Assembly (NCBI GenBank): GCA_024280235.1
Contig: JAJRQN010000230.1
Coordinates: forward strand, 1-48,648
Length of the DNA stretch: 48,648 bases
Reading direction: 5' to 3'
Source of the DNA: Bacteroidota bacterium
GTDB lineage: Bacteria; Bacteroidota; Bacteroidia; Bacteroidales; F082
The position numbers were made by a program, and so were the translations under genes. Shown in pieces: positions 39,001 through 48,116 of this stretch; position 1 is the first letter of the stretch, and every line of letters begins with the position of its first letter. The notes beneath the pieces were generated by a model. The model had not been told where the DNA came from. It saw nothing but the letters and a program-made list of their open reading frames with translations, and did no database searches.

Positions 39001-40148
39001 AAATAGGAATTGAAGGCCAGCGACTTTACAGGAAAAGAAAACACGGCATGGATATGGTGGCACTGGAGCTTATCAATGAGCTTCAGAAGCTGGATAAAAA
39101 AAATGAATACGTAGTCTTTGTCAAGCCCGATGCGGACAACCGGATTTTTGAGCAGACTGCAAATTTCAAATTTGTGGAACTCGGCGGCGGCCCCTATCCT
39201 ACGTGGGAACAATTTGCCCTGCCCAAAGCCGCCCGCAGGGAAAACTGCGATATTTTGCACTGTACCAGCAATACAGCGCCGCTAAATCCGGGAATACCAC
39301 TAATCATTACCCTACACGATATCATTTATATGGAAAGTATCAGCCTTTTTAAAAAGGGAGGCACCTCGTATCAAAAATTCGGTAATATGTACCGGCGTTT
39401 TGTCGTCCCGAGGGTAATGAGAAAAAGTGAAAAAATTATCACTGTTTCCGAATTTGAAAAGAACCGCATCAAAGAATTTTTCGGATTTCCGGACGATGAC
39501 GACCGTTTGGTGGCTATATACAATGGCGTAAGTGAGCATTTCCGCAAAATTGATGACCAAAAAGAACTTCAACGGGTAAAAGCACTTTACCACCTCCCCG
39601 ACCGGTTTCTGTTTTTCCTCGGCAATACCGACCCCAAGAAAAATACCAAAGGCGCTTTGAAAGCCTTCTCCGATTATCTGAAAAAAACCGGAGACGACAT
39701 GTACCTCGTCATGCTCGATTACGAACAAAATGAATTGGAAAGACTTCTCACGGAGATTGGTGATAAAGAACTGATTAACAGGATTATTCTAACCGGATAC
39801 GTCATCAACACCGACCTGCCGGCCATTTATAATTTATGTAAAGTTTTTCTCTATCCATCCCTACGCGAAAGTTTCGGTATCCCCATGCTGGAAGCCATGC
39901 GTTGTGGCGCGCCGGTCATCACCTCCAACACCTCGTGTATGCCGGAAGTATCCGGTGGCGCAGCCTGTATTGTCGATCCTTTCAAACCGGAAGAAATTAC
40001 CGCAGGTATCGAAAAAATCCTTTCTGATAAAGCTTTCCGGGACGACATCATTAGAAAAGGATTCCGCCAATCGGACAAGTTTTCATGGAAAAATATGGCA
40101 AAAGAAGTGCTGGCACTTTATGAAACAGTTTACAACAAACATCACTAA
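38997..40148 (+). CDS. glycosyltransferase family 4 (GT1-type)
   Basis: MKIGIEGQRLYRKRKHGMDMVALELINELQ...LYPSLRESFGIPMLEAMRCGAPVITSNTSCMPEVSGGAA. Confidence 0.93.
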   Translation: MKIGIEGQRLYRKRKHGMDMVALELINELQKLDKKNEYVVFVKPDADNRIFEQTANFKFVELGGGPYPTWEQFALPKAARRENCDILHCTSNTAPLNPGIPLIITLHDIIYMESISLFKKGGTSYQKFGNMYRRFVVPRVMRKSEKIITVSEFEKNRIKEFFGFPDDDDRLVAIYNGVSEHFRKIDDQKELQRVKALYHLPDRFLFFLGNTDPKKNTKGALKAFSDYLKKTGDDMYLVMLDYEQNELERLLTEIGDKELINRIILTGYVINTDLPAIYNLCKVFLYPSLRESFGIPMLEAMRCGAPVITSNTSCMPEVSGGAACIVDPFKPEEITAGIEKILSDKAFRDDIIRKGFRQSDKFSWKNMAKEVLALYETVYNKHH

Positions 40149-40158
40149 AATCCACGTT

Positions 40159-41358
40159 ATGATTAAAGACAGAGATATTGTCATGGTCGGTCTCGCTGCG
40201 CTCGACAGTCGCATTGGTAGCAATGTCATCAACCTTGCCGAAGTGTTTTCTAGACACAACCGGGTGCTTTACGTGAATTATCCCATGGACAGACTGACAC
40301 TGTGGCGCGGACGCCATGATTCAATTATTCAAAAACGAAAAAAAGTATTGCGCGGAAAACTTCCCGACATGGAACAAGTTAACGAAAACATGTGGAGTTT
40401 CTTTCCAAAGACCATTCTGGAATCTATCAATCAGCTTCCTTTCAACCAGATATTTGATATTCTAAACCGGATAAACAACAAGCGTTTTGCCAAAGAGATA
40501 AACCGCGCTGTTAAGAGACTGAACTTCAAAGACATTATTATCTTCAACGATACGGATATGTTTCGCAGCTTTTATCTGAAAGAGCTTATCCATGCCAAAA
40601 CTTATGTTTATTACACCCGCGACAATATGCTGGCGGTGGATTACTGGAAACGTCAGGGCACACGCATCGAACCCGCATTGATGAAAAAAGTGGACTTGAT
40701 TGTGGCCAACTCTACTTATCTTGCCGACATCGGAAAGCGCTATAATCCACACTCTTACTACGTAGGTCAGGGCTGCGATGTCTCACTTTTCGATAAAAAA
40801 CTTATCAAAGAGGTGCCTTCCGATTTGAAACCCGTTAAAAAACCTGTGATCGGCTATATTGGTGTCCTTTACACCCTTCGGCTGGATATCGATGTTTTGG
40901 TACACATTGCCAAAAGCCGTCCCAACTGGTCATTGGTATTGGTTGGCCCTGAAGATGAAAAGTTTAAAAATAGTGAATTACATAAAATTGACAATGTATA
41001 TTTTCCCGGCAGCAAAAAAATGGAAGAACTTCCGGCTTATCTTTCCGGATTCGATGTGGCTTTAAATCCGCAAAAACTCAACGAAGTAACTATTGGAAAT
41101 TATCCGCGTAAGATAGACGAATACCTCGCTATGGGAAAACCAACGGTTGCCACCAAAACAAAGGCAATGGAGGTTTTTGAAAAATGGGTTTATCTCGCCA
41201 ATAACAAAGAAGAATATGTGCAGCTGATTGAAAAGGCTCTGACTGAAAATACGCCTGAGAAAGAGGCCGAACGTGAAAAAATCGCCCGAAGCCACACATG
41301 GGTTGCCAATGCGGAGGCTATTTATGAGAAAATTGAAATCATCGAAAAAATGAAATAA
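40159..41358 (+). CDS. glycosyltransferase (GT1/GT4 type, TuaH-like)
   Basis: Start reassigned to ATG 40159 (MIKDRDIVMVGLAALDSRIGSNVINLAEVFSRHNRVLYVNYP). C-terminal GYIGVLYTLRLDIDVLVHIAKSRPNWSLVLVGP and KIDEYLAMGKPTVATKTKAMEVF. Confidence 0.88.
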   Translation: MIKDRDIVMVGLAALDSRIGSNVINLAEVFSRHNRVLYVNYPMDRLTLWRGRHDSIIQKRKKVLRGKLPDMEQVNENMWSFFPKTILESINQLPFNQIFDILNRINNKRFAKEINRAVKRLNFKDIIIFNDTDMFRSFYLKELIHAKTYVYYTRDNMLAVDYWKRQGTRIEPALMKKVDLIVANSTYLADIGKRYNPHSYYVGQGCDVSLFDKKLIKEVPSDLKPVKKPVIGYIGVLYTLRLDIDVLVHIAKSRPNWSLVLVGPEDEKFKNSELHKIDNVYFPGSKKMEELPAYLSGFDVALNPQKLNEVTIGNYPRKIDEYLAMGKPTVATKTKAMEVFEKWVYLANNKEEYVQLIEKALTENTPEKEAEREKIARSHTWVANAEAIYEKIEIIEKMK

Positions 41359-41359
41359 C

Positions 41360-41980
41360 ATGGGAATCAAAGAGAAAATAAAATCCAACGAAAAGCTGAA
41401 AAAGCTGGTACTCTGGATGCTTATGCCCCGCAACCAAGCCAGGCCGCGCCTTTGGGTAAAATGGTTCGTAAATCCCATGAAACACACGCGAGGTAAACGA
41501 TCGCTGGTGCGAAGACGTACCCGTATGGATCTTATGCCTTTCAACAATTTTGTGCTTGGCAAAGATTCGACCATCGAAGACTTTTCAACGGTAAACAATG
41601 GAGTGGGCGATGTCATCATCGGCTAGCGTACCCGCATTGGCATGTCCAATGTCCTCATAGGCCCCATAACCATTGGCAATGATGTTATGTTTGCCCAGAA
41701 TGTGGTTTTGTCAGGCCTTAACCACGGCTACGAAGACGTAAACCTGCCACCCAGCTTGCAAAAGGTGGAGACAAAACCCATCATCATTGAAGATCAGGTC
41801 TGGATTGGAGCAAATGCAGTGGTTACGGCAGGCGTTACTGTCGGGAAGCACTCCGTTGTTGCCGCAGGTTGTGTAGTTGTAAAAGATGTTCCTCCTTTTG
41901 CCATTGTAGGTGGAAATCCCGGGAAAATTTTAAAACAATACAACCACGAAACCAAAGCGTGGGAACGGGTAAAAAAATAA
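41360..41980 (+). pseudogene. left-handed beta-helix (hexapeptide) acyltransferase interrupted by an in-frame TAG
   Basis: ORFs 41360-41626 and 41642-41980 are in the same frame, separated by a single TAG at 41624-41626: ...NNFVLGKDSTIEDFSTVNNGVGDVIIG*RTRIGMSNVLIGPITIGNDVMFAQNVVLSG...VWIGANAVVTAGVTVGKHSVVAAGCVVVKDVPPFAIVGGNPGKIL. Confidence 0.88.
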
Positions 41981-42075
41981 CAGCCGACTCCCCTGTCGCA
42001 TTATTTTCCTATTTTAGCATAATAATAAAATGGGGAAATATTATTATATTTCATAAATTACGGTAAATCAAACCA

Positions 42076-42876
42076 ATGCACAAGATAAAAACCTTTATTA
42101 GATATTTCAAAGACTTCATAAAATGGGGTGAATATCGCTATATTTTCACCTCAATAAAATATATTGTATTCCAAAAGACCACTTCACGCACACAAATTTA
42201 CCGCAGCAGTCTCGGATTGTTCTTGTCAAGAAAAGGAACTTTGGACTTTCAGTTTGCAAACTATGCCTATGAATGGGGTGTTAAGAAGTTTGTTTACCAA
42301 CATCTGCCGGAATTTGATGTCTTTTTGGATATTGGAGCAAACATCGGAACCTACGCCCTTCTGCTTGCAAAAAACGGCTTGCATGGATTTGCTTTTGAAC
42401 CCATCAGGAGCAACTGTGATGCAATACGCATTAATCTGATACTCAACAATCTCGAAGATAAGATAAAGCTTTTCCCTCTGGCACTCGGAAAAGAGCCACA
42501 TACAGCCGAATTTGAATTTGACCACGTAAACACAGGAGCTTCACATCTGGCCATAATCAAACCCGAAGATGAAGTTACGGAAAGAGAAACCATCACCAAA
42601 TCCCAGATTGTCCCGCTGGATAGTCTGCTCGACCAGATTGATTTTAAAAATGAAGACCGTATCTTCATAAAAATAGATGTGGAAGGAATGGAAGAAAGCG
42701 TACTCAAGGGCGCAAAGAATTTTCTTCAGAAATACCCTGACATAACAATAGTTATGGAATCCAAACACAGTGGTAGAGAACGGCTCATAAACGTCCTTAA
42801 CGAGATTGCCGATTTTAAAATTCTCGATGTGGACGACCTGAATATGGGTGCCCGAAAAATAACCAATAAAAAATAA
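42076..42876 (+). CDS. FkbM family methyltransferase
   Basis: FDVFLDIGANIGTYALLLAKNGLHGFAFEPIRSNCDAIRINLILNNLEDKIKLFPLALG...IFIKIDVEGMEESVLKGA. Confidence 0.9.
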   Translation: MHKIKTFIRYFKDFIKWGEYRYIFTSIKYIVFQKTTSRTQIYRSSLGLFLSRKGTLDFQFANYAYEWGVKKFVYQHLPEFDVFLDIGANIGTYALLLAKNGLHGFAFEPIRSNCDAIRINLILNNLEDKIKLFPLALGKEPHTAEFEFDHVNTGASHLAIIKPEDEVTERETITKSQIVPLDSLLDQIDFKNEDRIFIKIDVEGMEESVLKGAKNFLQKYPDITIVMESKHSGRERLINVLNEIADFKILDVDDLNMGARKITNKK

Positions 42877-42880
42877 TGTT

Positions 42881-44065
42881 ATGATGACACTAAAGATTTT
42901 ATTCTGGCTGTTGTTGTTTATCGTTTTCTATGCCTACCTGGGCTATGGGATTCTGCTGTTTGTCCTAATCAAATTAAAGAGATTGTTTTTTAAAAAGAAA
43001 ATCTCCAAAAACATCAAATACGAACCGGAAGTCAGCTTATTTGTTGCAGCATATAACGAAAAGGACTATGTGGCTGCGAAAATTGAAAACTCTTTCAGCC
43101 TGGAATACCCAAAAGAAAAAGTAAGACAGGTTTGGGTTACCGATGGTTCGGATGATGGCACACCCGACCTGCTGAGAAAATACAGCGACAAAGGCGTGGA
43201 GGTTTACCATGAAGACAAAAGAGGAGGCAAAATTGGCGCCATGAACCGTGGAATGCAATTCGTGAAAACTCCAATCGTGATTTTTTCGGATGGCAATACA
43301 ATGTTGGGAAAAGAATCCATTCGACGTATTGTCAATATGTTTGCCGACCCGAAAGTAGGCTGTGTGTCCGGAGAAAAACGTGTCTTTAACAAAGCCTCTG
43401 CTGCCGCCACAGAGGGCATCTATTGGAAGTATGAATCCAAATTAAAAAAATGGGACGCTGAACTTTATTCTGTCGTGGGTGCTGCCGGGGAATTGTTTGC
43501 CATCCGCACCAAACTCTTCAGCCCTGTGGAAAAAGACACACTACTCGACGATTTTATCATCTCTTTGCGGGTAGCTATGGAAGGTTACACCATTCAATAC
43601 GATCCGGAAGCCTACGCTATTGAAAATCCATCAGCTAATGTCAAAGAAGAGCTGAAAAGGAAAGTTCGCATTGCCGCTGGAGGCATTCAAAGTATCATTC
43701 GCCTGAAACCACTACTCAATATCTTCAAATACGGCCTGCTCAGCTTTCAATATATATCTCACCGTGTCCTCCGGTGGACGCTTGCTCCCCTCTCGCTTCC
43801 TTTGATATTTATCTTCAACTTTATCCTTGCATGGCAGGCGGGTTTTGCAAACTTTACCAGTGTTTATACGCTATTGTTTTATGGCGAAATTATCTTTTAT
43901 GCCATGGCCTTACTGGGATGGTATCTCGAAAACAGGAAAATCAAAGTTAAAATCCTCTATGTGCCTTACTATTTTCTTATTATGAATTACGCTGTTTACG
44001 CAGGTATTAAACGTTATTTTAAGGGACAACAAACCGTCAACTGGGAACGTGCCAAACGAGGATAA
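42881..44065 (+). CDS. membrane glycosyltransferase family 2
   Basis: EPEVSLFVAAYNEKDYVAAKIENSFSLEYPKEKVRQVWVTDGSDDGTPDLLRKY...GKIGAMNRGMQF...FSDGNTML; C-terminal TM segments. Confidence 0.9.
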   Translation: MMTLKILFWLLLFIVFYAYLGYGILLFVLIKLKRLFFKKKISKNIKYEPEVSLFVAAYNEKDYVAAKIENSFSLEYPKEKVRQVWVTDGSDDGTPDLLRKYSDKGVEVYHEDKRGGKIGAMNRGMQFVKTPIVIFSDGNTMLGKESIRRIVNMFADPKVGCVSGEKRVFNKASAAATEGIYWKYESKLKKWDAELYSVVGAAGELFAIRTKLFSPVEKDTLLDDFIISLRVAMEGYTIQYDPEAYAIENPSANVKEELKRKVRIAAGGIQSIIRLKPLLNIFKYGLLSFQYISHRVLRWTLAPLSLPLIFIFNFILAWQAGFANFTSVYTLLFYGEIIFYAMALLGWYLENRKIKVKILYVPYYFLIMNYAVYAGIKRYFKGQQTVNWERAKRG

Positions 44066-44069
44066 ACAA

Positions 44070-45734
44070 ATGAAAAAGGGAAATTGGATCATATTACTTT
44101 TTATAATCGTTTTTCTGAGTCTCCGGTTAAATGCACAGAACTGTAGTAAAACCATCGATCCATCAACGCCTTATATCGACTGGGAGAATTCAAACTTTAA
44201 AAATATACAACCCGGTGATACCGTTTGTCTGCAAGCTGGAAACTGGGATTACATTCAGCTTAAAGACTTTCACGGAACAGCTGAAAAGCCTATTGTTTTC
44301 ATTAACAGCGGAGGCACAGTCATAATCAACACCGACCATTTTGTCGGGATAAAGATTGGGAATTGCTCTCACATAGTTTTTACCGGAAATGGGGATGCTC
44401 AGGCAACTTACGGCTTTAGGATTTTGAAAGTATCAAAAGGAGCCGGCATGGGAATTGACGATTATAGCACCGATATTGAAATTGCCCATGTGGAAATATC
44501 GAACACGTTGCTTGGCGGAGTGTATGCCAAAACCGACCCTACCTGTTCCAACTTTGGGGCTACACGCGACAAATTTGTAATGAAGAATTTCTCTTTCCAC
44601 GATAATTATGTGCATGATGTCCCCGAGGAAGGGCTTTACATCGGAAATTCTCATTATGGCGGCCTATATCTGTCGGGATGCGACACCACTGTCTTTCCTC
44701 ACACCATGAAAGGTGTATTTATTTATGATAACCTTGTGGAAAATACCGGCTGGGACGGCATTCAGGTCAGCTCAGCCGATTCCAACTGTCAAATTCACGA
44801 TAACCATATCAATTATGATTCGCAGGCAGGGAGAGCCGACCAAATGTCAGGCATTATTATTGGCGGTGGTAGTGTCTGCAATACATACAACAACACCATT
44901 ACTGATGGAAAAGGCGATGGTATTGATATATTCGGCATGGGTGGTTTTAATGTCTTTAACAACCTGATTGTCAACGCCGGCAAATTTTATCTCCCCAACC
45001 AGCCGAATAAAATGAAACATGGTATATATGTGGGGAGAGCTGTTACTACTACCGATGCCGTTCTCGGTATTTACAACAACACTATTGTAAGTCCGAAGAG
45101 TTTCGGTATGAGCCTGGCAAATAACGATTTGAAGTCTATTCTGGTAAAAGCCAATCTCATTGTAGCCCCAGGGAAATATAACGACATAGGAGACAATGCT
45201 TATATCAACAGCAACAATATGGATCCGGCACATATAGTAAGTAGCCATAACTATACTACAAACGACATCCAACAGGTTCGTTTTCTGCAACCCGATGCCG
45301 CAAATTATGATATACAGCCCTCCTCTCCTGCTGTAAATTATGGTACAGACCTCACAGCAGAAGGAGTTACGTTCGATATTTTAAATCGATCACGTCCATT
45401 TCATGGTTTGTTTTCTGCAGGAGCTTACGAAAGTCACAATCCATCAGTTGGCATCCATTCCCAACCAGCTCTTGATGTGGAGATGTTTAAAATTTATCCG
45501 AATCCTACAGCCAACAATGTTCATTTGCTGATAAAAACGAACCTTAAACAGAATGTCAGTGTTGTTGTAACCGACATGTCAGGCAGGGCAGTTATCAGAA
45601 AGAGGCTTCAATGTATTCCTAATGAAGTCAATACAAGCAGCCTTATTGTCAGACATTTAAAAAGCGGAGAATATCTGGTCATACTTTTCACTTCAAAAGG
45701 TCTCAGTAGCCTTCCTCTGCTTATAAAAAAGTGA
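44070..45734 (+). CDS. right-handed parallel beta-helix protein with T9SS C-terminal sorting domain
   Basis: Signal peptide, beta-helix-like repeats (NNTITDGKGDGIDIFGMGGFNVFNNLIVNAG...GIYNNTIVSPKSFGMSLANNDLKSILVKANLI), C-terminal FKIYPNPTANNVHLLIKTNLKQNVSVVVTDMSGRAV...LKSGEYLVILFT. Confidence 0.88.
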   Translation: MKKGNWIILLFIIVFLSLRLNAQNCSKTIDPSTPYIDWENSNFKNIQPGDTVCLQAGNWDYIQLKDFHGTAEKPIVFINSGGTVIINTDHFVGIKIGNCSHIVFTGNGDAQATYGFRILKVSKGAGMGIDDYSTDIEIAHVEISNTLLGGVYAKTDPTCSNFGATRDKFVMKNFSFHDNYVHDVPEEGLYIGNSHYGGLYLSGCDTTVFPHTMKGVFIYDNLVENTGWDGIQVSSADSNCQIHDNHINYDSQAGRADQMSGIIIGGGSVCNTYNNTITDGKGDGIDIFGMGGFNVFNNLIVNAGKFYLPNQPNKMKHGIYVGRAVTTTDAVLGIYNNTIVSPKSFGMSLANNDLKSILVKANLIVAPGKYNDIGDNAYINSNNMDPAHIVSSHNYTTNDIQQVRFLQPDAANYDIQPSSPAVNYGTDLTAEGVTFDILNRSRPFHGLFSAGAYESHNPSVGIHSQPALDVEMFKIYPNPTANNVHLLIKTNLKQNVSVVVTDMSGRAVIRKRLQCIPNEVNTSSLIVRHLKSGEYLVILFTSKGLSSLPLLIKK

Positions 45735-45738
45735 TATC

Positions 45739-46566
45739 ATGCAAAGTATTAAGAAATATATCCCCCCGATTCCGGGAAGATTACTTAAAAACATCTATCT
45801 GACAATACGCGGGTTATATTATCGCGGAAACCGATATACCTGTCCTGTTTGCGGATATAGTTTTCGGAAAATGCTGCCAGGAGGATTTGATCTTCCTGTA
45901 ATCAAAGAAAAACACATCGTTGGAGCTGGCCGTCGCGACAACGACATATGCCCTTACTGCCAAAGTACCGACCGCGACCGCCTCATCTATCTCTTTCTAA
46001 AATATGAAAAATCATTTTTTGAGCAACATTTCAGCCTGCTTCACATTGCTCCGGAACCTGCTTTACATAAGGTTTTTAGCCATACTAACTCCATCGATTA
46101 TCATCCGGCAACAAAATATTCAGAAGGTTTTTATTACAAAGCAAAAGTTGAAACCGAAGATTTGCTCGACCTGCATTTTGAAGAAGCCTCTTTCGACTGG
46201 GTCATTTGCAACCATGTATTGGAACACATCCCTGATGACAAGCTGGCCATGCATGAAATTTTTCGCGTTCTGAAACCAGGGGGAAAAGCCATTCTACAAG
46301 TACCCATATCTTTTCAACTTGAGAAGACCTTTGAAGACGAAACTGTAACAGCAGAAGCCGACAGAGAAAAATATTTAGGGCAATTTGACCATGTCAGGAT
46401 TTATGGTCGCGACTATCCCGACCGTCTTAAGGATGTAGGTTTTGTCGTTCATGAAGTAAATACCAAACATGACTTTAAACACATTTCTTCCCTGAATAAA
46501 TTCGCTATTAACCCGGATGAAATACTCTTTCTTTGTGATAAACCTTTAAAGAAAAGCAGGCTATGA
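45739..46566 (+). CDS. class I SAM-dependent methyltransferase with N-terminal CxxC/CxxC zinc-ribbon-like segment
   Basis: YTCPVCGYSF...DICPYCQSTDRDR; FDWVICNHVLEHIPDDKLAMHEIFRVLKPGGKAILQVPI. Confidence 0.9.
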   Translation: MQSIKKYIPPIPGRLLKNIYLTIRGLYYRGNRYTCPVCGYSFRKMLPGGFDLPVIKEKHIVGAGRRDNDICPYCQSTDRDRLIYLFLKYEKSFFEQHFSLLHIAPEPALHKVFSHTNSIDYHPATKYSEGFYYKAKVETEDLLDLHFEEASFDWVICNHVLEHIPDDKLAMHEIFRVLKPGGKAILQVPISFQLEKTFEDETVTAEADREKYLGQFDHVRIYGRDYPDRLKDVGFVVHEVNTKHDFKHISSLNKFAINPDEILFLCDKPLKKSRL

Positions 46567-48077
46567 GAAACAGAAAAATCCAAATACTGGTTTTAGTCTT
46601 TCTAATGTTGTCATCTGCACAGCTTTTTGCCAGCGGAAACAATGTTGCCACAACAACACCTATTTGGCTTTATCTTTTAGCCGCTCTTCTTTTAATTCTT
46701 ATTGTTATAGCTTTAATCTTAATTAATAAAAAGAGGCGAAATGCGCTCCAACTTGAAAAGTTACAAGCCTCCCTAAAAACCTTAAATCAGGAGTTGCTTT
46801 CACTGAGAGAAAACAAAAAAGAGATTATCCTACAACGAATTGAAGCACTCAGGGACGAAATAAAAGCAAGGGAGCACAACCTCGAAGCCATGAAAAAGAC
46901 ACTGAAAGCATCAAAGCTTTCCGCCAGTCGAAACTCTTTCCTGCTAACAAAAATCAGCCAAACCCTTCGTACAAACCTTAACGATATACTCGGATTCTCA
47001 CTTTTGCTGGAAAACGAGTTTGCTCTGAGCGAGGAAGAAGAACTTTTTGAATACAATGAAAATATCAGAAAAAGCGGTGCATCCCTTATGCATCTGCTGA
47101 ACAATATTATCGACATTAGCAAAATTGAATCCAAAAGTTTTCGTCTAAAAGAAGAAGCATGTCATTTAGCAGACATCAGCGAGGAACTCATCAGACAATA
47201 CCAACCTGTTGCAACCCTAAAAGGTATTAAAATTGTCTTTCAGGACAACAAAGTTCCACCGTTTGCCGCCGACTGTGAAACCGTTCGACACATCCTCTCC
47301 AACCTGCTGGACAATTCCGTTAATTACACAGAGAAAGGATTTATAAAAATATCACAAACAGTTAAAGACGAGATGGTTGTGTGGACTATTAAAGATACAG
47401 GCATAGGTATTGACAAAGCCTATCTCCCCGATATTTTTGAGCCTTTCCGCCAGCAGAGCCTGGGATATAGTAAATTGAGCAATCAGGGTGCAGGGCTTGG
47501 ACTTCCCCTGATAAAAAATATGCTGGAACTTATGAACGGGAAGATTAATATCGAATCAGAAAAGGTTAAAGGCACGACGGTTACCGTTTATCTGCCTTTC
47601 ATGGCTTTTTCTGAACAAAGCACACCCACACCTAAAGAAACAGCCACACCAAAAAAGAAGAATCGGGCACCCCAAAAAGCAACACTAAAAAGGGAAAACA
47701 TCAAAATTCTTATTCTTGACGAAGACAGACTTGGAAATATGCTAATTAAAAAAATTCTTCCGAAAGTCAGGATAGAATCATACAGTAAAGAGACAACCCC
47801 TGAGATTTGGATAAATCAACAACTTGTTAATCAATCACAACCGGACATTCTAATGGTTGAACTGGACTTTACAGGAAATAAAAAGGGAACTGCAGTACTG
47901 CAAAAGTTGAAAAAGAAATATCCGGAGCTGGAACGTGTACCAACCATTGCGCTGTCTGCCTACCCCGATTCAAATGGTTATGAAAAAGCTATTCAGCAAG
48001 GTTTTACAGCATATTTACAGAAACCATTTCACAAAAAGGATTTAATTAATCTGCTAAACCAACTTATCTCTACATAA
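46563..48077 (+). CDS. transmembrane hybrid histidine kinase-like protein (phosphoacceptor residues substituted)
   Basis: Signal/TM segments at the N-terminus, DHp-like SQTLRTNLNDILGFS, HATPase boxes ILSNLLDNSVNYT / DTGIGIDKAYLPDIFEPF / GAGLGLPLIKNML, C-terminal REC-like ILILDEDR...ILMVELDF...ALSAY...YLQKPF. Confidence 0.9.
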   Translation: MRNRKIQILVLVFLMLSSAQLFASGNNVATTTPIWLYLLAALLLILIVIALILINKKRRNALQLEKLQASLKTLNQELLSLRENKKEIILQRIEALRDEIKAREHNLEAMKKTLKASKLSASRNSFLLTKISQTLRTNLNDILGFSLLLENEFALSEEEELFEYNENIRKSGASLMHLLNNIIDISKIESKSFRLKEEACHLADISEELIRQYQPVATLKGIKIVFQDNKVPPFAADCETVRHILSNLLDNSVNYTEKGFIKISQTVKDEMVVWTIKDTGIGIDKAYLPDIFEPFRQQSLGYSKLSNQGAGLGLPLIKNMLELMNGKINIESEKVKGTTVTVYLPFMAFSEQSTPTPKETATPKKKNRAPQKATLKRENIKILILDEDRLGNMLIKKILPKVRIESYSKETTPEIWINQQLVNQSQPDILMVELDFTGNKKGTAVLQKLKKKYPELERVPTIALSAYPDSNGYEKAIQQGFTAYLQKPFHKKDLINLLNQLIST

Positions 48078-48116
48078 ATTTTTCATATCTTCGTCTCTTA
48101 AATAAATAGATAACTT

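Noticed and set aside
39904-40158. N-terminal 85 aa of ORF 39904..41358
   Set aside because: Overlaps the end of the upstream GT4 gene in another frame and looks non-protein-like; the true start is most likely ATG 40159.
41062-41619. 185 aa minus-strand ORF antisense to the glycosyltransferase/acyltransferase junction
   Set aside because: Overlaps two well-supported plus-strand genes and has no recognisable family.
41624-41626. TAG as pyrrolysine or genome-wide recoding
   Set aside because: TAG ends several other complete genes in this window, and nothing suggests Pyl machinery; a point mutation or error is simpler.
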